Positions 53,626-63,225 of a stretch of 64,000 bases of DNA are shown here, one piece after another. Each line of letters begins with the position of its first letter. Positions within the stretch are counted from its first letter, which is position 1. Position numbers and translations under genes: made by a program. This stretch comes from Pontivivens marinum. Its GTDB lineage: Bacteria; Pseudomonadota; Alphaproteobacteria; Rhodobacterales; Rhodobacteraceae. Under the pieces are notes generated by a model that had not been told where the DNA came from, searched no databases, and saw only the letters and a program-made list of their open reading frames with translations. The stretch covers positions 29,901 through 93,900 of the forward strand of contig NZ_OCTN01000011.1 of assembly GCF_900231835.1 (NCBI RefSeq), read 5' to 3'.

Positions 53626-54546
53626 TCACACCACAGGGCAAAACAGCGGCGTATCCGGCAGATATTCACGGCTAAGCGCGGCATTATCCTGTGCAACGAT
53701 CTGCGCTACTGCGTGGTGCAATTCACCTGATAATCGCGGGCCACGACCCTTTTTGAACTTGGCCGATTGGCTGGTTAGCTGCGCGTATTTGCGCAGCCGT
53801 TTATGTGTTGGCAGCGCTCGTAATGCCTCGATTGTATCGTGATCAGGTGTCGAGTTTGCGCCCTGACCGGATGGCACAGCCTGTTTTGAGTCCAATACGA
53901 CGTTCAGATATGCCGCGAAATCTGTCTCCGTGCGCGCGCCGTACAGGGCGCCGGAATCGTAAAGCCGTACGTGGACAGAATCTCGACCGAAGGCTTTTGA
54001 GATTTTCTTTAGCTGTGTAGAGTAGTAGATAGATTCATTTTTGATCTGTTCAGCAACATAATCATCAAGACTGCGGCTCTCACCCGCATACAGTAAGTCT
54101 GTGAACCAGATAGCAGGCAAATAGGCCGTTTGCGGGCGTAGATAAATCACAGCAACAGGATGCAGGCCATAGCTGCGAATATACACGGCCACCTTCGTCA
54201 GAGCATCCTGCGAACTATACCAGAGCATTTCACTGCTCAGCAAAACATGCGGGCAGGCTGCGCCGAGCAAACCATCCAGAACAGCACGATACCCCCGACG
54301 AAACCGCCGCGGCCGCGGATAATCAGCAAGCAAAGGCGCATTACCCAACATAATCCCGCGTTGCATTCGTACAGCATCAGCCTCGCGAAAGGGAAATGCC
54401 AGCCCCTGCCCGATCAAATATTCAGAATTGGCTTTGAAATGTGTCTGTAGCGCGCTCGACCCCGTCTTGGGCATACCCATATGACAAACTGCAACGCCAC
54501 GGGCTGTTTCCGGGCAAGTGAAACCACTCAATGATTCGAAGTTCAT
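53626..54546 (-). CDS. Sulfotransferase-like P-loop protein
   Basis: A 306-residue protein from the ATG at 54546, which shares one base with the acetyltransferase stop. HMGMPKTGSSALQTHF near 22-37 is the 5'-phosphosulfate loop. HVLLSSEMLWY near 103 and VAVIYLRPQTAYLPAIW near 132 match the diverged family of polysaccharide sulfotransferase-like proteins. No strong 3'-phosphate signature with RDP is seen, so activity is less sure than for the three proteins at 13945-16418. A gap of 81 bases follows. Confidence 0.7.
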   Translation of the reverse strand: MNFESLSGFTCPETARGVAVCHMGMPKTGSSALQTHFKANSEYLIGQGLAFPFREADAVRMQRGIMLGNAPLLADYPRPRRFRRGYRAVLDGLLGAACPHVLLSSEMLWYSSQDALTKVAVYIRSYGLHPVAVIYLRPQTAYLPAIWFTDLLYAGESRSLDDYVAEQIKNESIYYSTQLKKISKAFGRDSVHVRLYDSGALYGARTETDFAAYLNVVLDSKQAVPSGQGANSTPDHDTIEALRALPTHKRLRKYAQLTSQSAKFKKGRGPRLSGELHHAVAQIVAQDNAALSREYLPDTPLFCPVV

Positions 54547-55145
54547 CAAGCCCCTCCCTCACCCAGCAGGGTGTTGGCAATGCTGTTATCGGGATCAATC
54601 TGCATCCGTTCACCTCGAAATTGGGCGGGTATCCCAGCATGGATCGTCCACGGCTCCAGATCCTCGCGGATCAGCGACAGTGCCCCCACAGAAACGCCGA
54701 TACCAATCGTAACACCTGGCAGAACAACTGTACTACTGCCTAGCAACACGTGATCCTTCAGATGTACTGGCGCACGAGTCACCCGCGTATATTCGGCGGG
54801 AACAGTGGGGTTCGTAAAACACCCGCCCTGATAAGTGTCGCTGGCTGTATATATAGACACACGCTGCGATAAATTGACGAAATTACCGATTATCAGGCCA
54901 GCGCCGGCCGATAGATAGCAATAGGCGCCTATGTGAACATAACTCCCGATGCGAACCCCTGCTGCACTGGCAACAATCGTGGTCGCAAAATCGATGCGAA
55001 CATGCGCACCTAGCGAAATATGCTCCAACCCGACAATGTTGCACCCACGCGCAATGCGAACGTGATCCCCGACCTGTGCGAAGCCCATTTCACGTAGCTC
55101 ATCGGTTTCAAAATATCCTGCGTTGAACGGGTTCTTATTACTCAT
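54546..55145 (-). CDS. Left-handed beta-helix acyltransferase (hexapeptide family)
   Basis: A 199-residue protein built of hexapeptide repeats (ISLGAHVRIDFATTI, VRIGSYVHIGAY, LIIGNFVNLSQ, VLLGSSTVVLPGVTIG). A loop YTRVTRAPVHLKDHV has the catalytic-type His, and ends AGIPAQFRGER. It would acetylate an amino or hydroxyl group of a nucleotide sugar with acetyl-CoA. It overlaps the aminotransferase by 8 bases, so N-acylation of the amino sugar made by that enzyme is likely. Confidence 0.85.
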   Translation of the reverse strand: MSNKNPFNAGYFETDELREMGFAQVGDHVRIARGCNIVGLEHISLGAHVRIDFATTIVASAAGVRIGSYVHIGAYCYLSAGAGLIIGNFVNLSQRVSIYTASDTYQGGCFTNPTVPAEYTRVTRAPVHLKDHVLLGSSTVVLPGVTIGIGVSVGALSLIREDLEPWTIHAGIPAQFRGERMQIDPDNSIANTLLGEGGA

Positions 55146-56232
55146 TAACTACGCTCGGAGTTTTCGCCAAAATCTGGCTCAACAACTCGGCCACATATCG
55201 CTGATCGTCACGTGACAAATGCCGCCCCATAGGTAAAGAGAGCATATCGCGCGACATTACCTCAGCCATGCGGGGTGGCGTTTCGGACCAACGGGACGCC
55301 ACAGTAGGACTGTAATAGACGCGGCTCTCCACACCATTGTCGGCCAATGTCGCACGGATGGCGCTGGCATCACGCCCAAGCATACGACATGCGAATAGTT
55401 GCCAAGGTGGTGCCCCATGCCCCTGAGGCACCGCCACACCGTCAAGGTCCTGCAGCAAGGTTAGCCAGTAATCCGCCTGCGCTCTACGAAACTCAATCAC
55501 GTCAGGTAACCGAACCAGCGCGGCGCGGCCGACGGCAGCCGAAAACTCACTCATCTTGCCGTTCAGGCCCCAGCGATCCCCCGCAAGGCCGCCCTGTAAG
55601 GCGAAGTTGATTGCGTTTTTGACTTCGGAAATCAATTCCGGTGACGCCAAGACGGCACCACCTTCGCCCGCAGCGAATGGTTTCGTTGCATGTAGCGAAA
55701 CCACTTCAGCAACCCCGCGATGCCCTACAAGCTGCCCATCTGGTTCCGCCCCGCCAAAGGCAGCAGCAGCATCCACGATCAGCGGTATATTATGTTCGGC
55801 GCAAATATCCTCAATCACATCAAGGTTACGACAATAGCCAAACGAGCGCACATGAACCACGGCCTCGATATCACCCGCGCCTAATCGTGCACGCAATGCA
55901 GTCGGATCCATTTCCCAGCTTTGCGGATTTGCCTCAATCCCAACGGGCATGGCGCCGGCCTGAAACACCGCGCTGGCTGTCGCAGGAAAGGTAAAAGAAG
56001 GGACTGCCACCGTCCCTCGTATGCCAAGCGCCATCAGAACAGCACTCAATCCTGACGTTGCGGACGAGGTCATGCAAACCTGTCGCGCGCCCCCCAATAC
56101 CTCTGACATTTCATCAGCCAGTGCGCGTACATTTGGCCCAAAATTGGCAAAAACTCCGGAATCGTAATTTGCCTTGAGATAACCAAGCCAATCTTCTTGC
56201 GGTGGTAATTCGGGTGTAAGCAATCGGATCAA
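55138..56232 (-). CDS. DegT/DnrJ/EryC1/StrS sugar aminotransferase (TTG start)
   Basis: A 364-residue PLP enzyme. CMTSSATSGLSAVLMAL near 52-68 is the PLP-phosphate region, VPSFTFPATASAV near 75 the substrate loop, LIVDAAAAFGG near 155 holds the Asp, and SLHATKPFAAGEGG near 182 has the Schiff-base Lys. The start appears to be TTG at 56232; no ATG fits. It makes an amino sugar on a nucleotide (perosamine- or viosamine-like), which the neighbouring acetyltransferase could acylate. GDP-4-keto-6-deoxymannose from gmd is a possible substrate. Confidence 0.87.
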   Translation of the reverse strand: MIRLLTPELPPQEDWLGYLKANYDSGVFANFGPNVRALADEMSEVLGGARQVCMTSSATSGLSAVLMALGIRGTVAVPSFTFPATASAVFQAGAMPVGIEANPQSWEMDPTALRARLGAGDIEAVVHVRSFGYCRNLDVIEDICAEHNIPLIVDAAAAFGGAEPDGQLVGHRGVAEVVSLHATKPFAAGEGGAVLASPELISEVKNAINFALQGGLAGDRWGLNGKMSEFSAAVGRAALVRLPDVIEFRRAQADYWLTLLQDLDGVAVPQGHGAPPWQLFACRMLGRDASAIRATLADNGVESRVYYSPTVASRWSETPPRMAEVMSRDMLSLPMGRHLSRDDQRYVAELLSQILAKTPSVVNE

Positions 56233-56315
56233 AGCGGGGGGAAACCTTACATAAGTTAGAGGCCCAGTATGCCTCTCAGTATTTCAAATGATACCCTGAA
56301 TTACCAAGCACCCTC

Positions 56316-58595
56316 TCAGGTTTTTTTGATATTAGGTACCCGATCCTCAAATCCGTTAGGCACGCTATCAGGTCCATCCATGAAAACCTGCTTTCCAAAC
56401 AGCACGTGCAACCGCGATAGTTTGTTGAGCCGCGAGCCGGTGATTTCGGCGTGCAGCGCCTCGTAATCCGGCCTCAGGCGCAGCTCGGCTATGCGCGTGC
56501 GATGGGCCTCTACGCTGGCGTTATGCTGCGCCGCGATTTCGGGGTAGGATATCAGCTTGTCAAACTCCGCTTGAATCATCGGAATTCGATCTAACATCCG
56601 CCGATCTTCCTCGGCGTTGTTGTTCATACGAAACCAGTAGTTCAGCCCCTGATCCCGATCGACATGGTTCACACGGCCCCTGTCACGCTTCACCAGATAA
56701 CTTTCGGCTGATCGCAGCGAGTAATGGTTAAGCGTCACTAGATCATAGCCATAACTCTCCGTGGTGGAGCGCCAACCCGTGCGTAACATCGATTTCGGCA
56801 TCTGCTGGCCAGACCCATTCACCCAGTTGATCACATCGATATACTCAGGCTTTAGTCCCTTTGGACGATGCACGCCGAATTTTTTGTAATGGCCCAAGCG
56901 GCGAAACAGCGTCTTGATGCCCCATGCCTGATGCGGTTTGCGAATGAATTCTGGGGCACAGCGTGTGAATTGCTCGGTGATAAAGCGGTCCTCGTAGCCA
57001 TCAACGCCAGCATTGCCAAACAACCGCCATGTTAGAGAGATCAGGGTCGCATCGGGCACCGCCCCGAATAGCGCGTCTAAGGTGCCATCCCCCACATGGA
57101 TATGCATAAACTCATCCACATCCATGCAGATCATCCAATCAGCCCGCGCCGCCATATCCGTCGTTTCAGCATCTTGCAGGGCTGCATGTTGTGGCTTCAG
57201 ATCCGTATTACGGAAAGGGTTTTCGCGATGCTCAACCAGCCCCCGCGCCTGCAATAGCTCGAACATCGTGTCCGTGCCATCAGTGCAGTCATTCGTGTAG
57301 ATCAGAAAATCTGTAACACCTATGGCCCGATGATAGGCGAGCCACTCCAGAATAAACGGGCCTTCATTCTTCATCGTAGTCACGATCATCACCCGCCGTG
57401 TGGTGGGATCAACGGCGGGAACCGGATCCGGCTCCACCAGATCCGGCAATGTCGGTGGCTGACCGAAATGGTCATCCATAAATTGCGCTAGATCACTATC
57501 CGGCACCAAGCTGGATTTAGGCGCCAACGCCGCGGCCGACTCGTTGGGGTACATCACGGCCATGCAACGCTGAAACCCGACAGTAGCACTGATCGGATCG
57601 GGATCAGCGGTTCCAATGCGAAATGGCCGGAATGCCGTGTCGCGCAACGAGCCATCCGGCGCCACAGACCAAACAGACGAAGCCCCGCCACCGTCAAAAC
57701 TCTTACACCCATGGTCAGCGTGACTTGCGGGTTCCTCAGGCCTGCGCCGTTGCCACGGGTAGATCGGCGTGCCCCTGAACCGCAGATAGGTCTCCGAATG
57801 CTCAGCATGCTCAAATATGCTAGGTGAACCGACCGCAGGAGGAGTCATCAGGTCCGCGATTTCACATGATAGTAGACTGCGAACCCCCGCCAATACGCTC
57901 TGCCGCAGGACTTCAAACAAGCCGATCTCATCCAAAGGCGCATGATAAAGGTCTTCTTCATATTCACGCATCGCTTTACCGGGTCCATCCGGCGCATAGA
58001 ACTGGGAATAGCGCGGTGGCGACGACAACGCACCGATAGCCGCGTTGATCTGCACCAGTAGCGCATTTGACAGACCGGTATCCTGCAATGCTGCGCCGAT
58101 TGCGCCCATGTCACGTGACATATCTGGATGATTGCGTAGAATCAGGCATGCGGCCTGCGCCCCCTGCGTGCGGTGGTGATAGCGCGCCCAGTCCGCAATC
58201 TGCCCAGGAGTCGCAATATCCACAAACGCCATCAGGGTGCGCTGCCCCTTTAACGCGGTGACGGGCACGCGCGGTGTCAATGTCAGGTCAGCCTCACCCC
58301 AGATCAGTCGAACCGCGGCCTCACCGGCAGGCAGATCAAGAGTGAACCCACCAGGCAATCGCCCCAAGGCCAGCGCCGCCACCTGTGCGCCACCCCGCTC
58401 GATCCGCAATTTGGCAAGGAAGTTATCCGCAGACAGATAGCGCGGTGCAAATAGGCGTACCCGATCCCCCAGATCAATCAGCCCCAGGCTGGCCAAACGT
58501 CGTTGGTCAGGCACCGTAGGCGGGTACAAATCCGCCCAACCTGCGGGGGCCGCATGAATATCAGGCGTATGAAGGGTAATGGAACAAGACGACAT
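56316..58595 (-). CDS. Two-module GT92-like glycosyltransferase
   Basis: A 759-residue protein. The C-terminal module (about 400-720) has VTTMKNEGPFILEWLAYHR, IYTNDCTDGTDTM and MDVDEFMHIHVGDG (DxD), closely like the protein at 49930-50916. The N-terminal module (about 120-330) shows weak GT-like layout (MAFVDIATPGQIADWARYH) without a DxD, and may be a degenerate copy. A beta-rich start (1-115) could be a binding domain. The acceptor is unknown. No strong ribosome site precedes the ATG. Confidence 0.78.
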   Translation of the reverse strand: MSSCSITLHTPDIHAAPAGWADLYPPTVPDQRRLASLGLIDLGDRVRLFAPRYLSADNFLAKLRIERGGAQVAALALGRLPGGFTLDLPAGEAAVRLIWGEADLTLTPRVPVTALKGQRTLMAFVDIATPGQIADWARYHHRTQGAQAACLILRNHPDMSRDMGAIGAALQDTGLSNALLVQINAAIGALSSPPRYSQFYAPDGPGKAMREYEEDLYHAPLDEIGLFEVLRQSVLAGVRSLLSCEIADLMTPPAVGSPSIFEHAEHSETYLRFRGTPIYPWQRRRPEEPASHADHGCKSFDGGGASSVWSVAPDGSLRDTAFRPFRIGTADPDPISATVGFQRCMAVMYPNESAAALAPKSSLVPDSDLAQFMDDHFGQPPTLPDLVEPDPVPAVDPTTRRVMIVTTMKNEGPFILEWLAYHRAIGVTDFLIYTNDCTDGTDTMFELLQARGLVEHRENPFRNTDLKPQHAALQDAETTDMAARADWMICMDVDEFMHIHVGDGTLDALFGAVPDATLISLTWRLFGNAGVDGYEDRFITEQFTRCAPEFIRKPHQAWGIKTLFRRLGHYKKFGVHRPKGLKPEYIDVINWVNGSGQQMPKSMLRTGWRSTTESYGYDLVTLNHYSLRSAESYLVKRDRGRVNHVDRDQGLNYWFRMNNNAEEDRRMLDRIPMIQAEFDKLISYPEIAAQHNASVEAHRTRIAELRLRPDYEALHAEITGSRLNKLSRLHVLFGKQVFMDGPDSVPNGFEDRVPNIKKT

Positions 58596-58872
58596 ATAGC
58601 GCTTTTATCAGGGTATACCGTTTGCGGCAGGGGCATTCTGCATGAAAATGACTAAATAGCGTATCAGACGCTCCACACGCGGGACCATAGGGCGCGCGCC
58701 GGATATCCTCCCGAAACCGCGCTTTACATCGGCTGTTTTCCGCCGAAATGTTGCATTGCACATGCACGCATCGCCTTGGCTTTCTAGGCAGGAACACCGC
58801 GTGGTGCCAATCCGCTTGCAGTGCGGTGAACAGCCGATAGATAGAATGCGAATAGTATGAGAGGATCCCAGC

Positions 58873-59673
58873 ATGCGTTTTCACCTTATGTCGACCTGCC
58901 TTGCAGGTTCTGTGTTGATGGCACAGGCCGCAATTGGCCAAACTGTTACTGTACAGTCGGGCGACTCGCTCTACTCAATTGCGCAAACACATTTGGGTAA
59001 TGGAACAGCATGGTCCGAACTGTGTGCCGCAAACAGCGAACTGCTCAACGGGGATTGCAACCGCCTGAGTGTGGGCATGGTCCTGAGCCTGCCCGGCCAG
59101 CCCGAAATCGAGGCAGAGCCCGCCCCCGTAGTAGAAGTTGAGCCAGCACCCGTGGTCGAGACGGAACCGGCACCCGAGGAAACCGTCGAGCCTGCCGTTG
59201 AACCTGCACCTGCTGAAACAACATTGCAGGACGTCACCTATGATTTCAGCACAGTTGATGCAGAGATCTTCACTGCGCCTGACGGCTTCACGGTTGAGCA
59301 TCAGCTGTCCGACGGCTCTGCCCAGCTATCCGGCAATGTTGAGGGCGCAGCCTCCTTCGGCCTGACAGAGGGTATCTCCCTGAAGCTACCAACCGAAATC
59401 GAGTTGGCTGCAAGCGACAATATAATTGTCGTCGAAGTTCTGGCCCGCCTCAACGCACCAGGCCAGATCGACTTAGCATATTCGACAAACGACGTTGGAA
59501 ATAGTGGCTGGCGGCGATTTGATCTGGGCACCAGCTACGAGCGTCTGGAATTGCGCTACAGGGTTTCAGAAATCGTGAACGGTAAGGATGACTATCTCGG
59601 CTTCCTGCCCGACCCGCTGAATACGGGTCAGGTGCTGGATATCTCGTTCATCGGCATTTCAGTCCTAGACTAA
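58873..59673 (+). CDS. Secreted LysM-domain protein
   Basis: A 266-residue protein with GAGAGG 8 bases upstream. Signal peptide to AIGQ. LysM domain at about 24-73 (VTVQSGDSLYSIAQTHLG, then LCAANSELL and LSVGMVLSLPG), which binds peptidoglycan or chitin-like glycans. A Pro/Glu/Val-rich linker of repeated EPAPV units (about 78-118) spans to a beta-rich C-terminal domain (about 120-266) without known motifs. Likely cell-wall anchored in the periplasm. Convergent to the phosphomannomutase gene with a 21-base gap. Confidence 0.8.
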   Translation: MRFHLMSTCLAGSVLMAQAAIGQTVTVQSGDSLYSIAQTHLGNGTAWSELCAANSELLNGDCNRLSVGMVLSLPGQPEIEAEPAPVVEVEPAPVVETEPAPEETVEPAVEPAPAETTLQDVTYDFSTVDAEIFTAPDGFTVEHQLSDGSAQLSGNVEGAASFGLTEGISLKLPTEIELAASDNIIVVEVLARLNAPGQIDLAYSTNDVGNSGWRRFDLGTSYERLELRYRVSEIVNGKDDYLGFLPDPLNTGQVLDISFIGISVLD

Positions 59674-59694
59674 TATAGGCGGCCCTGATCTGGG

Positions 59695-61062
59695 TTACCC
59701 TCGGATCAGCACCTCCAACTCAGCAACGCGCGCGGCCAGCAAATCAGCATCGCCGCGCGTTTCCACATTCAGCCGCAACAATGGTTCGGTGTTGGACCGG
59801 CGCAGGTTAAAGCGCCATTGCGGAAATTCGAGGCTGATCCCGTCTGTATCGTCCCGCCGTTCCTCGGCTCCCGCAAAAACCGCCATCACCCGCGCAGTGG
59901 CGGCATCGGCATTATCCACCTCGAAATTGATCTCGCCCGAGGATGGGAACGCCGCGCGCCGTGCCGCAACCAGATCGGACAGGCTGCGCCCCGTGGCCGA
60001 CATATGCGCAATTACCAACAGCGCAGGTATCATGCCGCTGTCGCAATACATGAAGTCGCGGAAATAATGGTGGGCCGACATCTCACCACCATAAACCGCA
60101 TCATGTTCGCGCATCACCGCCTTGACGAAAGCATGCCCCGTCTGCGCTTGCACCGGCTGCCCGCCCGATGCCGTAACCAGATCGATAGTGTTCCACGTCA
60201 CCCGCGGATCATGCACGATTTTTGAGCCGGGGTTCCGCTCCAGAAAGGCCGCGCCCAGCAGGCCAACCATGTATTCACCCGGCACAAAGCGGCCATCGCC
60301 GTCAAAGAAGAAGCAGCGGTCGAAATCACCATCCCATGCCAGCCCCAGATCGCAGCCATTGGCCAAAACCGCCTCGCTGGTCACAGGTTGGTTTTTCTCC
60401 AGCAATGGATTGGGGATACCGTTGGGAAAGGTATGATCCGGCTCGTGGTGCATCCGCACCCATTCAATCGGCGCGCCGGCCGTGGTCAGCGCCGCAATAA
60501 TCGCGTCCAGCGTCGGACCCGCCGCGCCATTACCCGCATTGACCAACACCTTCAGCGGGGACAGCGCCTTTGGCTGAACAAAGCTCAACACACGCTCCAC
60601 ATATGCGGCACGCGGATCGGCGGTGCGCAGCGTGCCTGGTGTTTGCGCATCGGAATGCGTGGTTTCAGATGCCTCACGCACCGCACCCAATTCCGCAGGG
60701 GTTAACGGGCGCGCGCCCGCTTGCACCAGCTTGATCCCGTTATAATCGATAGGGTTGTGCGAGGCCGTCACGCACAGCCCGCCATCCGCCTCCAAATGAT
60801 CGGTGGCGAAATAAACCTCCTCGGTGCCGCACAGCCCGATATCCAGCACCTCCACACCGCCCGCGATCAGCCCTTCGGCCAAGGCTTGCGCCAGATCAGC
60901 CGAGCTTTCACGCGCATCGCGCCCGATCACCACGGATTTCGGCATACGGGCCGCTGCAAAACCACGCCCGATGGCACGGGCAATATCCGCATCCAATGTG
61001 TCGCCTAGGCGACCACGCACATCATAGGCCTTGAAACAGGTCAGCGGGTAAGGAAGGGTCAT
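59695..61062 (-). CDS. Phosphomannomutase/phosphoglucomutase
   Basis: A 455-residue alpha-D-phosphohexomutase. The ATG at 61062 is preferred over TTG at 61080. FKAYDVRGRLGD opens domain I, TASHNPIDYNG near 98-108 holds the phosphoserine, and AWDGDFDRCFFFDGDG near 235 is the metal loop (DGDFDR). GEMSAHHYFRD near 318 is the sugar-binding loop, and RRSNTEPLLRLNVE near 420 the phosphate site. Supplies mannose-1-phosphate (for GDP-mannose and GDP-fucose) or glucose-1-phosphate (for UDP-glucose); AlgC/ExoC-like. Confidence 0.9.
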   Translation of the reverse strand: MTLPYPLTCFKAYDVRGRLGDTLDADIARAIGRGFAAARMPKSVVIGRDARESSADLAQALAEGLIAGGVEVLDIGLCGTEEVYFATDHLEADGGLCVTASHNPIDYNGIKLVQAGARPLTPAELGAVREASETTHSDAQTPGTLRTADPRAAYVERVLSFVQPKALSPLKVLVNAGNGAAGPTLDAIIAALTTAGAPIEWVRMHHEPDHTFPNGIPNPLLEKNQPVTSEAVLANGCDLGLAWDGDFDRCFFFDGDGRFVPGEYMVGLLGAAFLERNPGSKIVHDPRVTWNTIDLVTASGGQPVQAQTGHAFVKAVMREHDAVYGGEMSAHHYFRDFMYCDSGMIPALLVIAHMSATGRSLSDLVAARRAAFPSSGEINFEVDNADAATARVMAVFAGAEERRDDTDGISLEFPQWRFNLRRSNTEPLLRLNVETRGDADLLAARVAELEVLIRG

Positions 61063-61187
61063 TCGAGCGGCTCCGGACAAATGGCTTAGGATATTTTGCC
61101 CCGTTAGACCTTAAAAGAGAGCACGGATCGAGTGATTGTTAGCATCATATCCAAGAATTATTCAGGCAAGTAATCTGCCCTACGGTT

Positions 61188-61206
61188 ATCGCGTGGGCGA
61201 TTTTTT
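61188..61206 (+). other. Small hairpin with T6 in the gap before the PAPS-synthesis gene
   Basis: ATCGC-GTGG-GCGAT followed by T6 (61201-61206). The gap 61081-61345 must carry two divergent promoters. The hairpin could end a short leader or small RNA; no gene is seen. Confidence 0.3.
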
Positions 61207-61345
61207 CTATCTGGCGTCACAACCCAGAAAGCCGTCCCTTAGAACTACTGCGCATAGCAGCTTGTACCGCAACACTATTGCGTTTTGTGGCAATTAGCTG
61301 CAAATAGCCGCGAGTTTTACCGTATAATCACATTGCGAGGCCACG

Positions 61346-63052
61346 ATGCAGCCGCAACCACACGCTCCGATTCCAGAGCTCTATGTTTCCAACGAAAGCG
61401 CCGCAAAATTGCGTGTCGAGGCCGGGGAGCTCCTCTCCTGGGATCTGACACCACGCCAAGTCTGCGATCTGGAATTGCTGATGAATGGCGGGTTCAACCC
61501 GCTCAAGGGCTTCCTGACCGAGGAAGACTATGACGGCGTTGTTGAAAACATGCGCCTTGCAGATGGCTCGCTGTGGCCAATGCCGATCACTCTCGACATT
61601 TCCGAAGCCTTCGCGGGCAAAGTCGAGGAAGGCCAGGACATCGCATTGCGCGACGCCGAGGGCGTTATCCTCGCGATCCTGTCCGTCACCGACAAGTGGA
61701 CTCCGAACAAATCCCTTGAGGCCGAGAAGGTCTTTGGCGCGGATGACACGGCCCACCCTGCTGTAAACTACCTGCACAACCATGCTGGCCCCGTCTATCT
61801 GGGTGGCCCGATCACGGGTATCCAGCAGCCGGTCCATTACGATTACCGCGCACGCCGCGATACGCCGAACGAGCTGCGGGCCTATTTCCGCAAAATGGGC
61901 TGGCGCCGTATCGTTGCGTTCCAAACCCGCAACCCCCTGCACCGAGCCCATCAGGAACTGACGTTTCGCGCGGCAAAGGAAGCACAGGCCAACCTGCTGA
62001 TCCACCCGATCGTTGGTTTGACCAAGCCAGGCGATATCGACCACTTCACCCGCGTGCGCTGCTACGAGGCTGTTCTGGACAAGTATCCACAGGCCACAAC
62101 CTCACTCAGCTTGCTGAACCTTGCCATGCGTATGGCCGGCCCGCGTGAGGCTGTCTGGCACGGCCTGATCCGTAAAAACCACGGCTGCACCCACTTCATC
62201 GTTGGTCGCGACCATGCCGGACCAGGCAAAAACTCCGCCGGTGAGGACTTCTACGGCCCTTATGACGCACAAACCCTGTTCACTGAGCATCAGGAAGAAA
62301 TCGGCATCGAAATGGTCGATTTCAAACATATGGTCTGGGTTGAGGATCGCGCCGAATATATGCCAGTGAACGAGGTCCCCGAGGGCGCATCGGTCCTGAA
62401 CATCTCCGGCACCGAACTGCGCCGCCGCCTTCAGGAAGGACTGGAGATCCCCGAATGGTTCTCCTTCCCCGAGGTAGTTGAGGAACTGCGCCGCACGAAA
62501 CCTGCTCGTTCCAAGCAAGGCTTCACCGTATTCCTGACCGGCCTGTCCGGTTCGGGCAAATCCACCATCGCAAATGCGTTGCTGGTCAAGCTGATGGAAA
62601 TGGGCGGCCGCCCTGTGACATTGCTGGACGGCGATCTGGTCCGCAAAAACCTGTCGAGCGAGCTGGGCTTCTCCAAGGAGCACCGCGATCTCAACATCCG
62701 TCGCATCGGCTATGTCGCATCCGAGATCACCAAAAACGGTGGCATCGCGATCTGCGCGCCAATCGCACCCTACACCACAACCCGCCGCGCCGTGCGTGAA
62801 GACATCGAAAGCTTCGGCGCTTTCGTTGAGGTTCACGTGGCAACCTCGCTTGAGGAATGCGAGCGCCGCGATCGCAAGGGCCTGTACAAGCTGGCTCGCG
62901 AAGGCAAGATCAAGGAATTCACAGGCATCTCCGACCCTTACGAGGCGCCGGAAAATGCTGAACTGGTCGTGGATACCGAGGGGCTGGACGTGGATTACTG
63001 CGCGCACCAGATCCTGCTCAAGCTGGAGGCGATGGGCCTGATCGCCGCTTAA
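61346..63052 (+). CDS. Bifunctional ATP sulfurylase / APS kinase
   Basis: A 568-residue fusion; GAGG lies 5 bases before the ATG. Residues 1-390 are ATP sulfurylase, with FQTRNPLHRAHQELT near 192-206 and VGRDHAGPGKNS near 282-293. Residues about 390-568 are APS kinase, with FLTGLSGSGKSTIANAL near 396-412 and DLNIRRIGYVASEI near 450. The enzyme activates sulfate to APS and then PAPS, the donor for sulfotransferases. Four sulfotransferase-type proteins in the window make this supply directly relevant, though it could also serve assimilation. Confidence 0.93.
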   Translation: MQPQPHAPIPELYVSNESAAKLRVEAGELLSWDLTPRQVCDLELLMNGGFNPLKGFLTEEDYDGVVENMRLADGSLWPMPITLDISEAFAGKVEEGQDIALRDAEGVILAILSVTDKWTPNKSLEAEKVFGADDTAHPAVNYLHNHAGPVYLGGPITGIQQPVHYDYRARRDTPNELRAYFRKMGWRRIVAFQTRNPLHRAHQELTFRAAKEAQANLLIHPIVGLTKPGDIDHFTRVRCYEAVLDKYPQATTSLSLLNLAMRMAGPREAVWHGLIRKNHGCTHFIVGRDHAGPGKNSAGEDFYGPYDAQTLFTEHQEEIGIEMVDFKHMVWVEDRAEYMPVNEVPEGASVLNISGTELRRRLQEGLEIPEWFSFPEVVEELRRTKPARSKQGFTVFLTGLSGSGKSTIANALLVKLMEMGGRPVTLLDGDLVRKNLSSELGFSKEHRDLNIRRIGYVASEITKNGGIAICAPIAPYTTTRRAVREDIESFGAFVEVHVATSLEECERRDRKGLYKLAREGKIKEFTGISDPYEAPENAELVVDTEGLDVDYCAHQILLKLEAMGLIAA

Positions 63053-63081
63053 TCGCGGTCCGATCCCCACTGCACAAATTG

Positions 63082-63112
63082 AAAAGGCCCCGCATCGCTG
63101 CGGGGCCTTTTT
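63082..63112 (+). terminator. Strong intrinsic terminator
   Basis: Twelve-base arms AAAAGGCCCCGC and GCGGGGCCTTTT around a 6-base loop, then further T/C, 30 bases past the PAPS-synthesis stop. Confidence 0.9.
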
Positions 63113-63165
63113 CTATCGTGATGTCCCGATCCTGGTTCAGCTCCCTCGCCGCAATGGAGAGGATC

Positions 63166-63203
63166 GAGAGACCCAACGCACGGGACGTTGCGCCGGGTCT
63201 CTC
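63166..63203 (-). other. Structured hairpin after the small duplicated genes
   Basis: GAGAGACCC (63166-63174) and GGGTCTCTC (63195-63203), with an inner AACG/CGTT pair. It lies 23 bases beyond the stop of the leftward small gene. No T run; a Rho-dependent end or stabiliser is likely. Confidence 0.5.
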
Positions 63204-63225
63204 TACAAACCTACTACCGACCGCC

